Below the pieces are notes generated by a model. It saw nothing but the letters and a program-made list of their open reading frames with translations. It ran no database searches and was not told the origin of the DNA. Both the position numbers and the translations under genes were made by a program. Of a stretch of DNA of 64,000 nt, positions 1 through 12,979 are shown in pieces. Each line of letters begins with the position of its first letter. Positions within the stretch are counted from its first letter, which is position 1. Source of the stretch: Uloborus plumipes (lineage: Eukaryota; Arthropoda; Arachnida; Araneae; Uloboridae); contig JAXGGA010002282.1 of the NCBI GenBank assembly GCA_038373865.1, forward strand, positions 1 to 64,000, in the 5' to 3' direction.

Positions 1-878
1 TTACTAAATAAAAACAACTTACATTTGCTCACTTGGTCTTATTAAATGGACAAAGGAAGAATCAGACACAACTCTCTCAAACTTCAAATCACAGTTGTTC
101 GTAAGACACGTGGGATATCACTGATTGCGTTTCATCCATGCAAGCAAGTGCTGATCTCTAGTATTAGGAATTATCCCAAGGCAACTACCTAACATATTTA
201 ATGTGTGCCAGAAGTTTTTTCCTGCTCATATTCACATAATTTAAGGTGGACGCACTTACCCCGCTAGGTAGGGAAAGTGCGAACCTTAGAATAGGTGTCA
301 TAAACTAGGTCACAAAACCTATGCTTATGGTTTATTTGACACATTATATGCTTGAACATCTTAGTAAAGGATCTGGAAAGAAAACTAAAAAAAAAAAATT
401 GTGATTGTACAAGATTTTTCAACGGAGCAGCATCCTTGAGAACATGAACTTTGAAAAAAAAGGGTACGCACTTACCAGAACTCACCCTATTTGTTTCTTT
501 CTAAGGTCCTTGAAACACGAATATATCATATAAAATAATTTTTGTGAGTTATTTCATATGCTTTGAATGAGTGAATACATCTTATGAGTAAAAAAATGAA
601 ATGAGATTAGCTAATGGCCTTTTGTTTTTCTTATTTTAACCATAAAATCCCTATAAAAGCTATGGTAAAACTTTGCGATCGCAGCGCCCCCTGAAGATAT
701 TTACCGATTTTTCTCAAAATTTGTACAAAAGCTAATAATCACCAAAGATAACTTTTGGCAACTATTAGAAGAAGTTGATCTAAAAAAAAAATTATTTTTC
801 GAGTCCCTGTTCTCCAGTACGCAAATTACTATTTTAGCAGAGTAGTGGGAATTTGGAATTATTTACCGGAAGAGGCGG
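1..878. other. upstream DNA, nothing recognised
   Basis: AT-rich, with two CGCACTTACC-containing stretches near 249 and 466 that share about 12 bp. No gene, RNA or complete element. Confidence 0.5.
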
Positions 879-1549
879 TATAGGGCAGTAGCAGCTGACG
901 TCATCCTGGGAGACAAACAAACACCACGTGCTGATAACAACTAAACATACTCGAAACGTCGTCTGCTTTTCTTTCCGAGGATTTGCTCTGCACTTTTTTC
1001 TTGTTCATTTGACTGTTATTTTGGCCCGTTCTTTTTTCAGTTTTGGCTTGTTTTGTTTGTTCTTCATACCGATGCTTCATTTTCAACCCATCATCATTTA
1101 AAAAAAGTATTATTTCTTGAACTTTCCGTGTTTTTAACCACTGAGTAGAATAACAACAAACTGTCTGCTAATATGCTTGTTTTGATAGGATTTGATTGTT
1201 CTTAATGCATTAAATGTTCATAAACTGTGCAGTTATCGATCCTTCTTTTTCTTTTTTTGTATTTGTACGGCAAGTTAAAAACGCATCAGTTTAAAATGTA
1301 TTTTTACTTAATAAATACGGATCCAATTTGTTAATAATCCTGATTTTACCAATGTATCTTCTTTTTGCTTCGTTATGAAGGCTTTCACAAGACTAAAAAC
1401 ACATTTTACAATTAAAAAAGGCTAGAAAAACAACTGCGCACTCGCAATACCATGCTATACATACGGTAAACATGGAGTTGCTTGTCCACCAGGAACGGTT
1501 GCCAGGCTCCGTTGCTATGCAAAAAGCACGTGGCTGCTACTGCCCTATA
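879..1549. mobile_element. inverted-repeat element, TAGGGCAGTAGCAGC ends
   Basis: TAGGGCAGTAGCAGC at 881 and its exact inverse ending 1547, with TA on both sides. 667 bp. ACGTG follows both ends. A 61-codon minus-strand frame inside is not recognisable. Confidence 0.65.
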
Positions 1550-1852
1550 AGGAGCAAGGGAATAGATAGTTTTAAGAGGGCCATTGATCTTAATTGGGGT
1601 CTATAATTTATTTAAGACCAGCCCAGTAGGGCCCAGAGCCTGTTGCTGCGCATTTGTATTTGTTTTAAATTAAAGAATGTAATCATTTTACTTTAGTGGG
1701 TTGGAGTGAATTTAAATTTATTCAGTTGACTTCCTTTACATTTTTTGCACGGGCATCGCCGTACGTGTACTGCTAGTTATTAAATTAAACTACTTTTTAG
1801 CATGGTGCCACACCGTGAATAGGGTCCATTGCAACTTGCTGAAACGTAACGG

Positions 1853-2172
1853 AAACGTTTAAGGCAGGGAGTCAAGTGAAACAGGCAATCGCAAATTACA
1901 ATCGCGACTGGAAATAAATTACATTAGAACGTTTCTTGATAAAAACATCGTGACGTCAGCGTGACGTTTGCCTATGAAAAACGAGCTAGATAAAACGTCA
2001 AACCTACTTGGCGAATAAGAGGAGATCGCTGAGTGCTTGTGAGCTCTTATTGGCTCCACCCGTAGTGACGTCATGCCAATTTAAGTTGATGATAATGTAA
2101 TTCACTTCCAGTAGCGATTGCAATTCGAAGCGATCGCAGTGCTGTTTCACTTGAATCCCTGCCTAAAAGTTT
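1853..2172. mobile_element. 304-bp inverted-repeat MITE with 8-bp duplication
   Basis: GGCAGGGAGTCAAGTGAAAC near 1863 is repeated inverted at the right end (2164) and similarity extends about 80 bp into each arm. AAACGTTT (1853-1860) and AAAAGTTT (2165-2172) match 7 of 8, a hAT-type duplication. Two GTGACGTCA sites lie between the arms. Confidence 0.75.
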
Positions 2173-5090
2173 GTTGGGCGAAACAGATTTTTTAATGCAT
2201 TTATTTACGTAAATGTCACCAAATTATTGAAAATCTTTGATAAAGAATCGTTGTAATTTTTTTCTCCTGGAAGGATGGGGAGAGTGCTTCAAAACTGTTT
2301 TTTAGGTTGTTCTCAAAAACGTAGCAGACGACGAAGGACATTAACTCCGCATTAAGAAAAAAAATATTTTGAAATAAAAGATCTTAATTATCATCTGAAG
2401 TCCAACTTATCATTCTTCATTTTGTGTAATAATCGTGTGCAATTACCTTTTGCCAATACTTCTTTAAAACAAAATTGATTTTCTCTGATGAGAGTACGTG
2501 GAGAGGACGAGCGTACCAAGATAGGTAGCGTCCTCTAGTGACGGACAGTAAAATAATCAAATGAAAATGATAATGATCTTCAGCCGTCTTTGCTCCAGTT
2601 GAATGCTCACCTCCTTAAAATAAACAGCGCCACCAATAGCAAATATTTCTATTTATCAAAATATATTTTTAATATTTTATGTATGAATTTCAAAACTCGG
2701 TTCAGTTTTTTCACGCTTTTCAAATTTCTAATATATGAGGTACTTTCACGTGACGTCACAGCCGTTTGTTGTCCATACGACTCCCGAGTCCCGACCTTTC
2801 TACCATACGACTCTCTCTGCTGACTTGATGCCATGCTTGATGCTTATGTTTAGGAATCCATTGCTGGCCACCCAGTTGCTGTCTCTCTCACCGTTGCAAA
2901 ATTGGATAAACAAACAATGCGGGTCCTGTGTGACCAAGTACACGAGCTCGAAATATGTGTTACAAATAAATAAATAAATAAACAAACAATTTAGTCTCAC
3001 TGCTATTTGAAAGATTTTAGTTTATTCTAAATGTATACTTGTTCTGAAAACTTGAGCAAATTCTTTTTAATGCAAACGAATATACTGTAGAACAAATGAA
3101 AGTTTTTCAGGGGTTTAAAGAAAAGTTTGTTTCGAACGTACGATTTCAACAGGTAAGTGAACAACTTATGGAAATAATAAGAAGTTCTTATCCCTCAGAT
3201 TTTGCGGTAGACTATTTTTTGTTGTTCATATTTTTATGCGTTTTAAACATTCGTAGAGAGCTTTGAAAGTTTTGTTTATTACGTAGAGAGTCTGCACTTT
3301 TTTGTAGTGAATTTTATCGAATCAAGTATATCACAAGGAGTGTGTTGATATTTTTGTTACTACAGGAGAATCATATTAAGTGTTCAACTGAGCAAACAGA
3401 CTTATGAAATAAAAATTTACTACAGCAATCACTCTAGCTGATTTTACGTTTCTAATCAATATGCTTTAAATAAGACTTTATTAAGCTGCATAATTAAATT
3501 AGACATGAGATTTCTTATTTACTCAATTACAGTGGATTTTATGGGTTGATAATTATATTGACATCATTCAACGAATAAAGAGTTTCAAATTTTTAATTTT
3601 ATGATAAAATGGATTTGACTAACAACTAAGTTATCTGCTTTCGTTGTCTATGTCAAAGTCACTCATATTTTTATGTGTATATAACAAGGTGAATAAAATG
3701 AATGTTTGAATAAGATAGCGGCCTATTCAAAGATGGGGGAATTTTGTGATGGGTTGACTAAAAGGCAGAAATGTTTCATTTTCGATATTTTAAGGCAATT
3801 TAAAATATTCCCTTACCCCAGAAGTTGCACAAATCCCAAATTTTTTTGAACATATTCAGGGTTGATAGGTTTCTACTGAGACAGTAAAAACCAGTTAAAC
3901 CAACACGAGAAACCCCTTTCTGCCCCTTTTATTGCTGAAATTCAGAAAATAGCTTTAAAAAAAATTACTAACATACAACAAAGAATACGTAGGAAAAAAT
4001 GATTAAGTGTTAACCAGAGTATGATTTATTTACAATATTATCCCCATTGAAAATCGCATGTTACATTATTTACACTCTGCAATAATCTATAACAATATAC
4101 AAGTCTGGATGATCTTTCAAAACCTAAACATTTTCTCAATTTATTGTGTACCTATGAGAAATTTGCGAAGATTCTCTCCAGCCCAGCAGATCTAGTTGGC
4201 ATTGCTATCAAGGAACAGGCAAGAAACTATTTGAAAGTAGTTTCATTCAGTTTCGTCAAGAGTTACATGACAAGTTTTTGAATTTCAGAGTTTAATAAAA
4301 TGAAAAACGAGGATAAAGTATATTTCATTTGGGTATTTGATATTCTATTCAGTGTATTTAATGCAAACAAGATGTATATACAAACAACAAATGGGAAAAG
4401 TTTGTTAGTTACAAGATAACAAGATTAAAATTGTAAAGCGAAGCAATTTCACTGCTGATAAATATTACTTGGCTTCAAAAATTTCAGTCTTATAATTCAA
4501 CTTTTACATTTAATTATGAAATATTAATTATTATAAAAACTTTTTGAAATGATAAAATGAAGTAAAATTTTTAGGTTGCTTCACCAAATGTCATTACAGT
4601 TGAACCCAAATTTTACGTTTTTAGTCGGACCACAGTGGGAAAAAATGTACCAAGCGGTAAAACCTAAAATCGGGGGCGGACTGCGCTTTGTTAAAAATTG
4701 TCACTTAATTAATGAGTTAGGCGGGGGTGTAATTCAAAGTAAATGTTTTCTGGACCTAAGTCCATTTGCATGATTTGTTTTTGTACTGATAAATTTTTTT
4801 GACAATTGTTGCTAAAAAATAATAGTGTTATGTTATTGTTAAAATAGTTTAATTTACTGAAGAAATTTTGTGTTTTTTAGATTTTTGCTGGAATTTTAGA
4901 TGGAAGAACATTCCTATATGAAGAAATATCCTAATTCGTACACCTTTATTGCCTGTAAAAGTCAAAACTTGCTTTCATTGATTCTTATCATTCTATATTC
5001 CCTTACTTTTACTTAACCACTGAGAATTGTAAATGGTTCCTCTTGTGAACAGCTTTTATCCTATCAATTCCTAACATTGTCTATAATAAT
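2173..5090. other. upstream DNA, mostly featureless
   Basis: AT-rich. A patch at 4597-4680 resembles the pogo-like MITE at 55986 (AACCCAAATTTTACG, ACCAAGCG, AAACCTAAAATCGGG) and may be an old copy. An (AAAT)n tract lies at 2966-2982. No gene seen. Confidence 0.45.
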
Positions 5091-5983
5091 ATTCTTTAAT
5101 CTTTTCTTGTATGGAAATATACCTCCTGGGGAACCCGCCTTGCTTCTGCAAAAAGGGGTAATGCGCTTTTTGCATCATACCTCCAAAGTGGCATCCATAC
5201 TTGAGCACTGTTCGACCTGAGCCACAGCATTCTGACTCACACGAGTGGTTGCTTGCGTGCTCAGGTTAGTTGCGAAAGCTGTTTTACTGTGCTCCAGTCT
5301 GAATGCGACTTTAAGGTAGTGTGGAAATTGATGCAGTACTTTCTCTTTCATAAAAAGAAACTTAGATACTCAAAAGCAAGATTTTGCAGGCAGCATATTT
5401 TCATCTTCAAAGTCAGAGTGGCATTGATTCATTCAATCATATTTATTGTTGCAGCGAAAAGCATCTCATATAGTCGATTTTTACCTATTGCATATGCATG
5501 TAAGTATTAAAATATATATCTGTATAAATAAATGAAATACATACTGGTTGTCGTGTGAAGGTCAAGTGCAGTATCTGCAAATTTCTCCCTATATGTCATT
5601 TTGGTCATCTGTTGTACGTTAGCTTTGTTGTGCTTTATTCCTCGCTCGCATCATGCATCTTTTTTTTACTTTTCTTTAACTTATTATCTTGGAGCAAAAA
5701 AAAAGCCAAAATGCTTTGCTTCATTTTCGTAATTTTGTGTTTTCCGAAAAATGAGACGGTAATGGAAACCCTGCTATAAAAAAGACCTTTCAAATCATGT
5801 GCTTTTTCTTTTTTATTTTCAAAATTATTTGCATAAATCATGGAGTCATTAATGTAGTCTACTTTACCAATTTTTAAGCATGTTCTTTAAAAATGCTCTT
5901 CTTGTATAGATGGATCATTGTAAGTTTTGTATTTGTCACTTGGACCAGGTTTTTTTTTTTTTAACAGTCATGGGTATACTTAC

Positions 5984-6379
5984 TACAGTAGACCCTCGTT
6001 ATATCGCTTATTCGGATATATCGCTCTTTTCTTGTGTCTCCCAAAATATCAAAGCTCATTAAAAAAAAAAAACTTGCTTTAAGTTTGAAACCATTAATGA
6101 AAACGTATGGTAAAAGTCAGAAAAACTCTTTTCTTTATTTTATTATTGAACAAAACGATTCTTCTATTCTTATAAATTCCCTGGGAAAACAGCGACAATT
6201 CCTGTCACACAAACGTGCATACCAGCAAAATATTTCATCTTAAGTTGGAAACTGCTTCCTCCCAGGGCCATAGAAAAGAGAAAAACTATTTTTTATAACC
6301 TCGGTTATATCGCGCTTCCGGATATATCGCTCTTTTTCTTTGTCCCCCAAAAAGCGCGATATAACGAGGGGTTACTGTA
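5984..6379. mobile_element. pogo-like MITE
   Basis: CAGTAGACCCTCGTTATATC (5986) and inverted CAGTAACCCCTCGTTATATC (ending 6377), each flanked by TA. Internal GGATATATCGCTC occurs near both ends. 392 bp, no transposase. Confidence 0.85.
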
Positions 6380-7684
6380 ATATTATGTCCGAACTTCTTT
6401 TGCCCCATTAAGTAGTACAACTCAAAAGGCGTGAATTCTAAAAGTAGCTAGACGGTGCCTGCAGAAGTATTGAGCCATGCTGCCACTATAGACTTAATTA
6501 ATGGAAAATCGTTGCCAATGGGTATTTGTGCAAAAGTGGACCGCTCGATTGCATTGCCCATACATGTTGTAAGTGACATTTTTGCCATACGTATATTTAC
6601 CTTCCACAATTCCACTTTTAGTGAGATTTTCTTAAGGGCAAAGAAACAGAATAGGGACTAGTGGAAACTCTTTCTGGATCATCATTGGCATTCTAGAAAG
6701 AGCCCTGTTGCTGCTATTTATATTGAGGGTAACAGAAGCCTACGGACTTGTCTCCCGCACTTTGTCTGCAAACACTTGAACTCTCTGTTTCGAGCAAGGA
6801 CAGAGTTTTTGAGTCATGTACCAATTGTTAAACTGTTCAGGTTTCTTCTGAGCATATTAAAAAAAAAAAAGATTTTAAATTTGACGAGATGTTTTCAAAA
6901 CCTCTTGCACTTTTGCATTTTCTTTAAGTTTTTGGACTTGTGGAGTTGGTTTATTCTTTGTGATGCCAAGAAAGGATCAGAAAATAAAATATCCCATGAC
7001 TTTTGCCACCTCAGCGTATACCACCCAAATCACAAGTACAATAAAAAAGTATACCACATAGTTTATATGAACCCCGCATGAATGGCGCATACAATAAAAA
7101 AGTATTCCACATAGCTACTAATTCTGTTTCATTGAATTCATGATACCGTTTATGGATCTTTTTCTTGACCAAGCCCTAGTATCTAACACGTTGACTGCCA
7201 CACAAGATAATTCGTAGCATGTCATTTTAGTAGACAGACTTAAATGTAAGTTAGTTCATAGGCGATAAAGATTTGCTGTTTTCGTACAGGTTTGAATTTG
7301 TCTAGTACACTGACATCAATTTAAATATTTGGCTTTTGAGGAGGTACCAGTGAATCAAAACTGGCTAACAGGTACAGTTTCTAGCACAACTCATGTGCTA
7401 TAGATTTTAAATTTCTCGGCAGTCGACTTGTTAATAGTTTTTTATTTGTATTTTTTACACATAAATGTCAATATTTTATTTTGATTTTAATAAGTTGTAA
7501 GGTATGAATACTTGATTAATTGACCAAAAATTTCATACGATGTATTAATGTTTGGAATTTACAGCATAGTATTGTTTACATATTTTACTTGTACGTCACT
7601 AGCTGGATCATTTGTTCCATTGCAAAGTATAGGTCATTGTGTTTGTGTGGTTGTAATTTTTAGTCTATTTTTTCACCTGTCAAC

Positions 7685-7847
7685 TTAGGGTATGTTCGCA
7701 TAAAGCAACCGGTGACTAACCAAGTGCATTCTAATAGTATTTCCAGCTAACCCATCCTGTATGAAAACACATTATGAACACCACACCACACCAACATCAT
7801 CGAAAACAACCGAGTTAACCAGTTGCTCTATTTGAACATAATTTTAG
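7685..7847. repeat. small inverted-repeat MITE candidate
   Basis: TATGTTCGCATAAAGCAACC (7691) pairs with an inverted TATGTTCAAATAGAGCAAC ending near 7841. About 160 bp. No clear duplication. Confidence 0.45.
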
Positions 7848-8535
7848 CTTTATTACTGGTAAATTGATTAAAACGAAACTACCATCTTATTTCTACTCTT
7901 ACCTACTTAGCTTTCAATTTAATTTGATCTACAAAATTAATTCCAGTTTAGTGTTTAATGGGACATAATGATACGTGACTAAACTGCCTATTATTGGTGG
8001 AAAATATTTTAGTGCTTTAAATAAGTATTTTTCAGTAGTCTTAAAAACCCATTTAACAATTTTGAATAGTCAACATTTTTTCTTTCACTTTTGTAAAAAT
8101 AACAAAAACACATTCGGATAAAATAATTTCATTTTGAAATGAAAATCAGCTCTCACATATGCAAAATTTTTCACTGTGCCAATGAATCTGATGAGAAGTC
8201 AGCCGCTCCAGCTGAGGTAACCTAGAGGGGAAACAATTTTTTGCATGCAAATATCTTTTGAGTATGAAAAGTTTAAGAAAGAGAAAGTACTGCATCAATT
8301 TCCACACTACCTTAAAGTTGCATCCAGACTGGAGCACAGTAAAACAGCTTTCTCACCTCACCTGAGCACAAACGTAACCACTCGGTTGAGTAGACTGCTG
8401 TGGCTCAGGTTGAATAGTGCTGAAGTATAGATGCCACTTTGGAGGTATGATGCAAAAAGCGCATTACCCCTTTTTGCAGAAGCAAGGCGGGTTCCCCAAG
8501 AGGTATATTTCCATACAAGAAAAGATTAAAGAATA

Positions 8536-11270
8536 AAAAATATGATACTTATCCAGTAGGCAGGCGCAAGCGAAAATTCACTGAATGATTATCGCCAAAT
8601 AATATACAATTCCGCCTAATTTCTTACAACCATATTTGTTTACAGTTGAACATTTTCCACATTCCGTTGAAGGATTTATCATTCCCTCCACTTGGCAAGT
8701 TTCGATTTTTCGCTTGCTCCCGGCTAACGGATGAGTACCAAAAATATTTATTAGAGGAATCATTGCAATGGTTTAAGGAGTTAAAATAAAGGAATATTAA
8801 ATTACAAAAACTATTCAAAAGAAATCTAACTTTAAGATAAATTTGTACTTAGTGTATCTGCAATAAAAGTAACATATTTCAATTCAGCTCTTAAATTCAC
8901 TTCAACAGTTTCAACCAAAAATATTCTGTTACAACAAACTATGTAACTTCTGCGGGCCTTCACACCAAGAATACCTGTGCTCAAAAAGAGTAACCTTTAT
9001 TAGTTAAATATATGCTACTAGGCACTCTGCAAGCTTAGGTGCGAGATTGGCTAAAATTACACAAAATGTTAACAGTACTAGGTGGATCCGCTTGGATGAG
9101 GGGGGAGAACTATATCTCCCAGCAGTGGACTGTATATAGATGAGTCGCAGTTCCAGCAAACATATTTATTGCTCTTCACACATTAGGATACAATACTGCA
9201 TGGAAAGAGAGATACAGAGAGCCCTATGGCTGTCTTCGTTGGGATATCCAAAGCGACTGGTGAGGGAAGGCGAGCAACCTGATCCCCACACCGAGAGAGG
9301 GGCACTTGGCGAAGCCAAGTCCCCATACTGGCGACTTATCGCTCTTATACGCAAGCAAGGCGAGAACACTAGGAAATTGTACTAAATAATTCAATGGATA
9401 GATAAGTACTAGCTGCCAGGGCAGCTAGATTAGCTTCCTGCGGCATGTTAATGCATAACGTCCCCACCCCTTAACTTTTACTTCATTCTGATGCTATAAT
9501 ATTATTTGATATAATTTAATATTCATTAGATTTAAAGACATACCAAGTATGTGGCCCACTAATGAGTTTCATGTTTTTTGATTCAGTTAAGCCTTCATTC
9601 AAAATTATCATTATTATTACTGTTTCATATCAACTACGTTTTTTAACAATGGATTTCATGTTTAATCAGTTAGGACAAATCGCCATAAATTTGATTACCA
9701 AAATCATATACCTAATTATATAAATTAAAACTAACAAAACCTGAAAAATTAAGAATCTATATGTACCTAGTTCGACTTTCAGTTCAACGGCATTCAGGAG
9801 AAAGAAGCATGACATAGGAAGAAAGAAATATACTCAGTTTTTAATATAAGTAGAGGTTTAGTGTCATGTTTTACACAACATTGTGACTGATAGTGGGATT
9901 CGCCACAGAATGTTTGCAGTTCTACACCTCTTCAACAGGAAATTACTAAACCAGATATAAATATCATGCCACTGCTCAAAAGAGTAAGTTTCAATATTTT
10001 CTGTCGTGTTTATGTTACTACTGAGAAGAAAATAAAATTGATAAATACCACGGATTCACAATTAACCCAAAGCCACAGCTATCTGGAGCATAAACATTCC
10101 ATTAATGTTTAAAATTAAACCTGAGCTGAAATAAACTCATGTTAAGTAGGGAAATAAATTAATTAAACACAAAATGCAGGAGCAGCAAGATCAACATTTG
10201 AAACAACAAAAGAAAATAATTTATAAAGTTCTAAAAACTAAAAAGTTAAGTTTTTTGATACTCAAAGCTTCAAATAAATAATAATAAGTCAAAAAAGTAA
10301 ATAAATAAATGAAAATAAAGATCTGATCAATACATAAAAAGCCCCCCCCCCCCGTACGTAATTCTTTTTCCGAGAATAAATGAAAAACCACACAAATTTT
10401 TTTTGATGACATTGATTTTGATGAAAGCAAAATTCATATAAACATAACGACTAAAGTAAAGATTGATGACAAAATAACTTACTGTGTATCAGATACTCGT
10501 TGAATTTCAAGTGTCATCTTTTCTAGGCATCTTGTGAAAAGGAATAAATGGCTGGTACAGCTTCTTTTCAACATTAATTTTTGCATGAACAGCTAATGGA
10601 CCCTGAAACATGATTCTTCGAAGCGTTCGGAACAAATGCTCGTGGCCATACATGGCGACGTGAAGCAACCCGGTTGTATCATGACAAAAAATCTTTTCTA
10701 AGCTCACAATTAAAATATAGAAACAAATCGAGGAATATTTCCTTCTCCTTGCATTCTTCTTTTCCATTATTATTCGTAAATCCATATCCACAACAACTGG
10801 TCACGGTTTTTCTTGGAGAAAAAAATTTATTACTGCGACAACCATACCACTCTCGTAAACATTAACACTACCATGTGCGTTTGTTTTGCATACGACTATT
10901 TTGGCCAGGGTGTTCTTCTTCTCGGCGTGAAAGTACCTCATTGCTGGATTAAAATAATGAATATTAATAAATAAAATACGACTCGTTGGTAAGAAGTGGC
11001 ATCACAAATAATGAGGTAACGCTTGCGCAGACAGTGGCACAGCGGTTAAAAAAAACAACTCTTCCTTCAGGGAGGAATTTTGGATGTCTTCTAGATTTTA
11101 TTTTTATTTTGTAACTATTGAGGGATCGTTTACTGTTTGATCTGTTACGTTCATAAAGTAAACGAACATGCCCTGATATTTCTTTTGCATGAAAGTGTTC
11201 TGCACTCATTCTTGCTGGATGGAAAACAACGTATTCAACAATATTTGTGTAGTTGACGGTGCTGTTGGTG
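8536..11270. other. DNA upstream of the candidate leader exon
   Basis: Contains a GC-richer patch (9050-9420) with a hairpin ACTTGGCGAAGCCAAGT and a C run at 10342-10353. A minus-strand frame (10507-10791) has protein-like pieces (LLHVAMYGHEHLFRTL) but no supported gene structure. No intact element or RNA gene. Confidence 0.4.
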
Positions 11271-11325
11271 TAATTAAGTAAAACAACATTCTATGTCAAA
11301 CAACACGATTTCAAATGTTAAAGAA
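11271..11325 (+). other. candidate 5' leader exon (3' end only)
   Basis: A strong donor, GAA followed by GTAAGT, lies at 11326. Coding exon 1 starts with an acceptor one base before its ATG, so a leader exon is required upstream. Spliced to 14222, this segment gives an in-frame ATG at 11315-11317 (MLKN before MNNQKPES) preceded by an in-frame TAA at 11279-11281. The 5' boundary is not visible; I mark only the last part. It could equally be a chance donor. Confidence 0.3.
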
Positions 11326-12319
11326 GTAAGTTTTCTGTTTGCTTGAATTAGAAAGCTAAAATAATTTGTCTGTGTTCTGTATTTAATTATGTTACACCTA
11401 TTTCCATCTTATATTTCGTTACGTTGTAATGTTTTATGAGATTTTTAATTCACTCTTAAATTTAAATAATGTATTGAACCATATCCAATGTTCAAGTTTT
11501 ACTTTTCGGAAGTACTTTTGAGAAATGCTTCATCACAGATTTCCTTCATATTACAATAAACCCCCTTGAATTTCCTTTATACAAACGCGTCAATTTTTAT
11601 TTTGTAAGGCATTTAAAACTTCACGATATTCTAACAACTTGGTCGAAAATTGATCATTTATGCATTTTGTTTGGTTATTTAATGCAAATAACAGTGCGGG
11701 TATATAAGAAACGTTTGTTATTTTCATTTCATAGCTTATTCCATATGTTGAATATTTTCTAAAATTTTACCTCTTTCGAAATCGGGAAACAAATAACGTA
11801 CTATTTTAAACAATAAACGTTTTACATTAAGTTTAAAATAGTGTTTGAAGTGCAAACTATAGCAATTATTGTAATTCTACTATCTTCACAATAAATTTGC
11901 TTATTGAAACGTAAGAATGGATGTATGACTTTCCATTTCTATTCTGTCCAAAATCGTATTTTTACTCATTAATACAACTTTAACAATGTAATTAAATTAT
12001 TACTCATTGTAATTTCTGAGTACATTTCTTATTTTCTCACTCAATATCTTTCTATAGGTATTGTATAATGCATAATGCTTCAAAGGTTGAATTTTTAATA
12101 TTTACTTACATTACATATAATGCTAGACTTTGTGTAATGTGCCTTAGCAGGGATTTTATGTATTGAAATGCAGTACTTTCATATGATGTTTAAGTTTTCT
12201 TCCACTTAGACATGTCATGATGACTCTTTTAATACTGCACTAGTTCAGTATCTGATTTTAATTCATCACATTTCCTAAGCTGCTGACAAATCCAAACTAA
12301 GTTAAATTTATTTTCTCTT

Positions 12320-12370
12320 TTTTATTTATTTATTTATTTATTTATTTTTTTTTTTTTTTTTTTTTTTTTT
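12320..12370. repeat. (TTTA)n plus poly-T
   Basis: TTTA units followed by about 25 T residues. Confidence 0.9.
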
Positions 12371-12645
12371 GAAGGTAGTGGGATTAGGAAAAGTCTGAAA
12401 GAGATAAATTTAGTATTTTGTTTTAGGAAATGCTTATAGGGTGTACTGAAAGCATACTAAGTAGTAAGTAGGATACTCTCAGCTTACTACCCCTTGCTGG
12501 CATGATAAATTAAATTTAGCTATCAATGTGAAGGTAATCTGAGAGATTTGACATACAACTCTGTTATGGCTATGCCAGAGATGATCCCAAATGAGGATAA
12601 AATTACACTCCTAAGATGCTATAATAAGCTGTTTGGTATTTACTC

Positions 12646-12709
12646 CTTGCTAAGGGACTAAATACCTAAAATACCAAGGGACTAAATACCTTGCTAAGGG
12701 ACTAAATAG
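12646..12709 (+). repeat. short tandem copies of CTAAGGGACTAAATAC
   Basis: Two copies of CCTTGCTAAGGGACTAAATA with a partial copy (CCAAGGGACTAAATAC) between them, in the putative first intron. Confidence 0.75.
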
Positions 12710-12979
12710 GGTTACTCTCAGCTAATACTAAAATGTTATTTTTAAAATTAGAGCAGCAGTTGTGAAACTAGAAGTGGTAAAACAACCGGTAGTTTTAAGG
12801 GCGATTTTCAAATGAAAACTAGTCACTTGAAAGAAAAATTTTTCAGTCTAAGTTTTTAATATGTTGGTTATCTTTTCACAAAGAAACTTTTGTTTTTCAG
12901 AAATTTAAAACATTTTTGTTTTAGTTTTTCCATTTTTTCAATTACATTGTTTTGAAATAAAAACAATTAACAATGCTAG

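Larger units (their letters stand above)
5091..8535. repeat. pair of about 300-bp inverted repeats 3.4 kb apart
   Basis: ATTCTTTAATCTTTTCTTG at 5091 begins an arm that runs to about 5395; the inverse arm is 8241-8535. Shared blocks include AAGGGGTAATGCGCTTTTTG and GAAATTGATGCAGTACTTTC. This is either one large foldback element or two opposed copies of the same repeat. A pogo-like MITE lies between them. Confidence 0.7.

Noticed and set aside
9140..9385. 81-codon + strand frame in a GC-richer patch
   Set aside because: No recognisable motif; an overlapping frame on the other strand is equally open, which points to composition, not coding.
10485..10865. Minus-strand exon of a divergent neighbouring gene (frame 10507-10791, GTAAGT-like donor on the minus strand near 10484)
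   Set aside because: The frame has protein-like pieces but contains a stop before the donor, and no continuing exon is visible on the minus strand to position 1.
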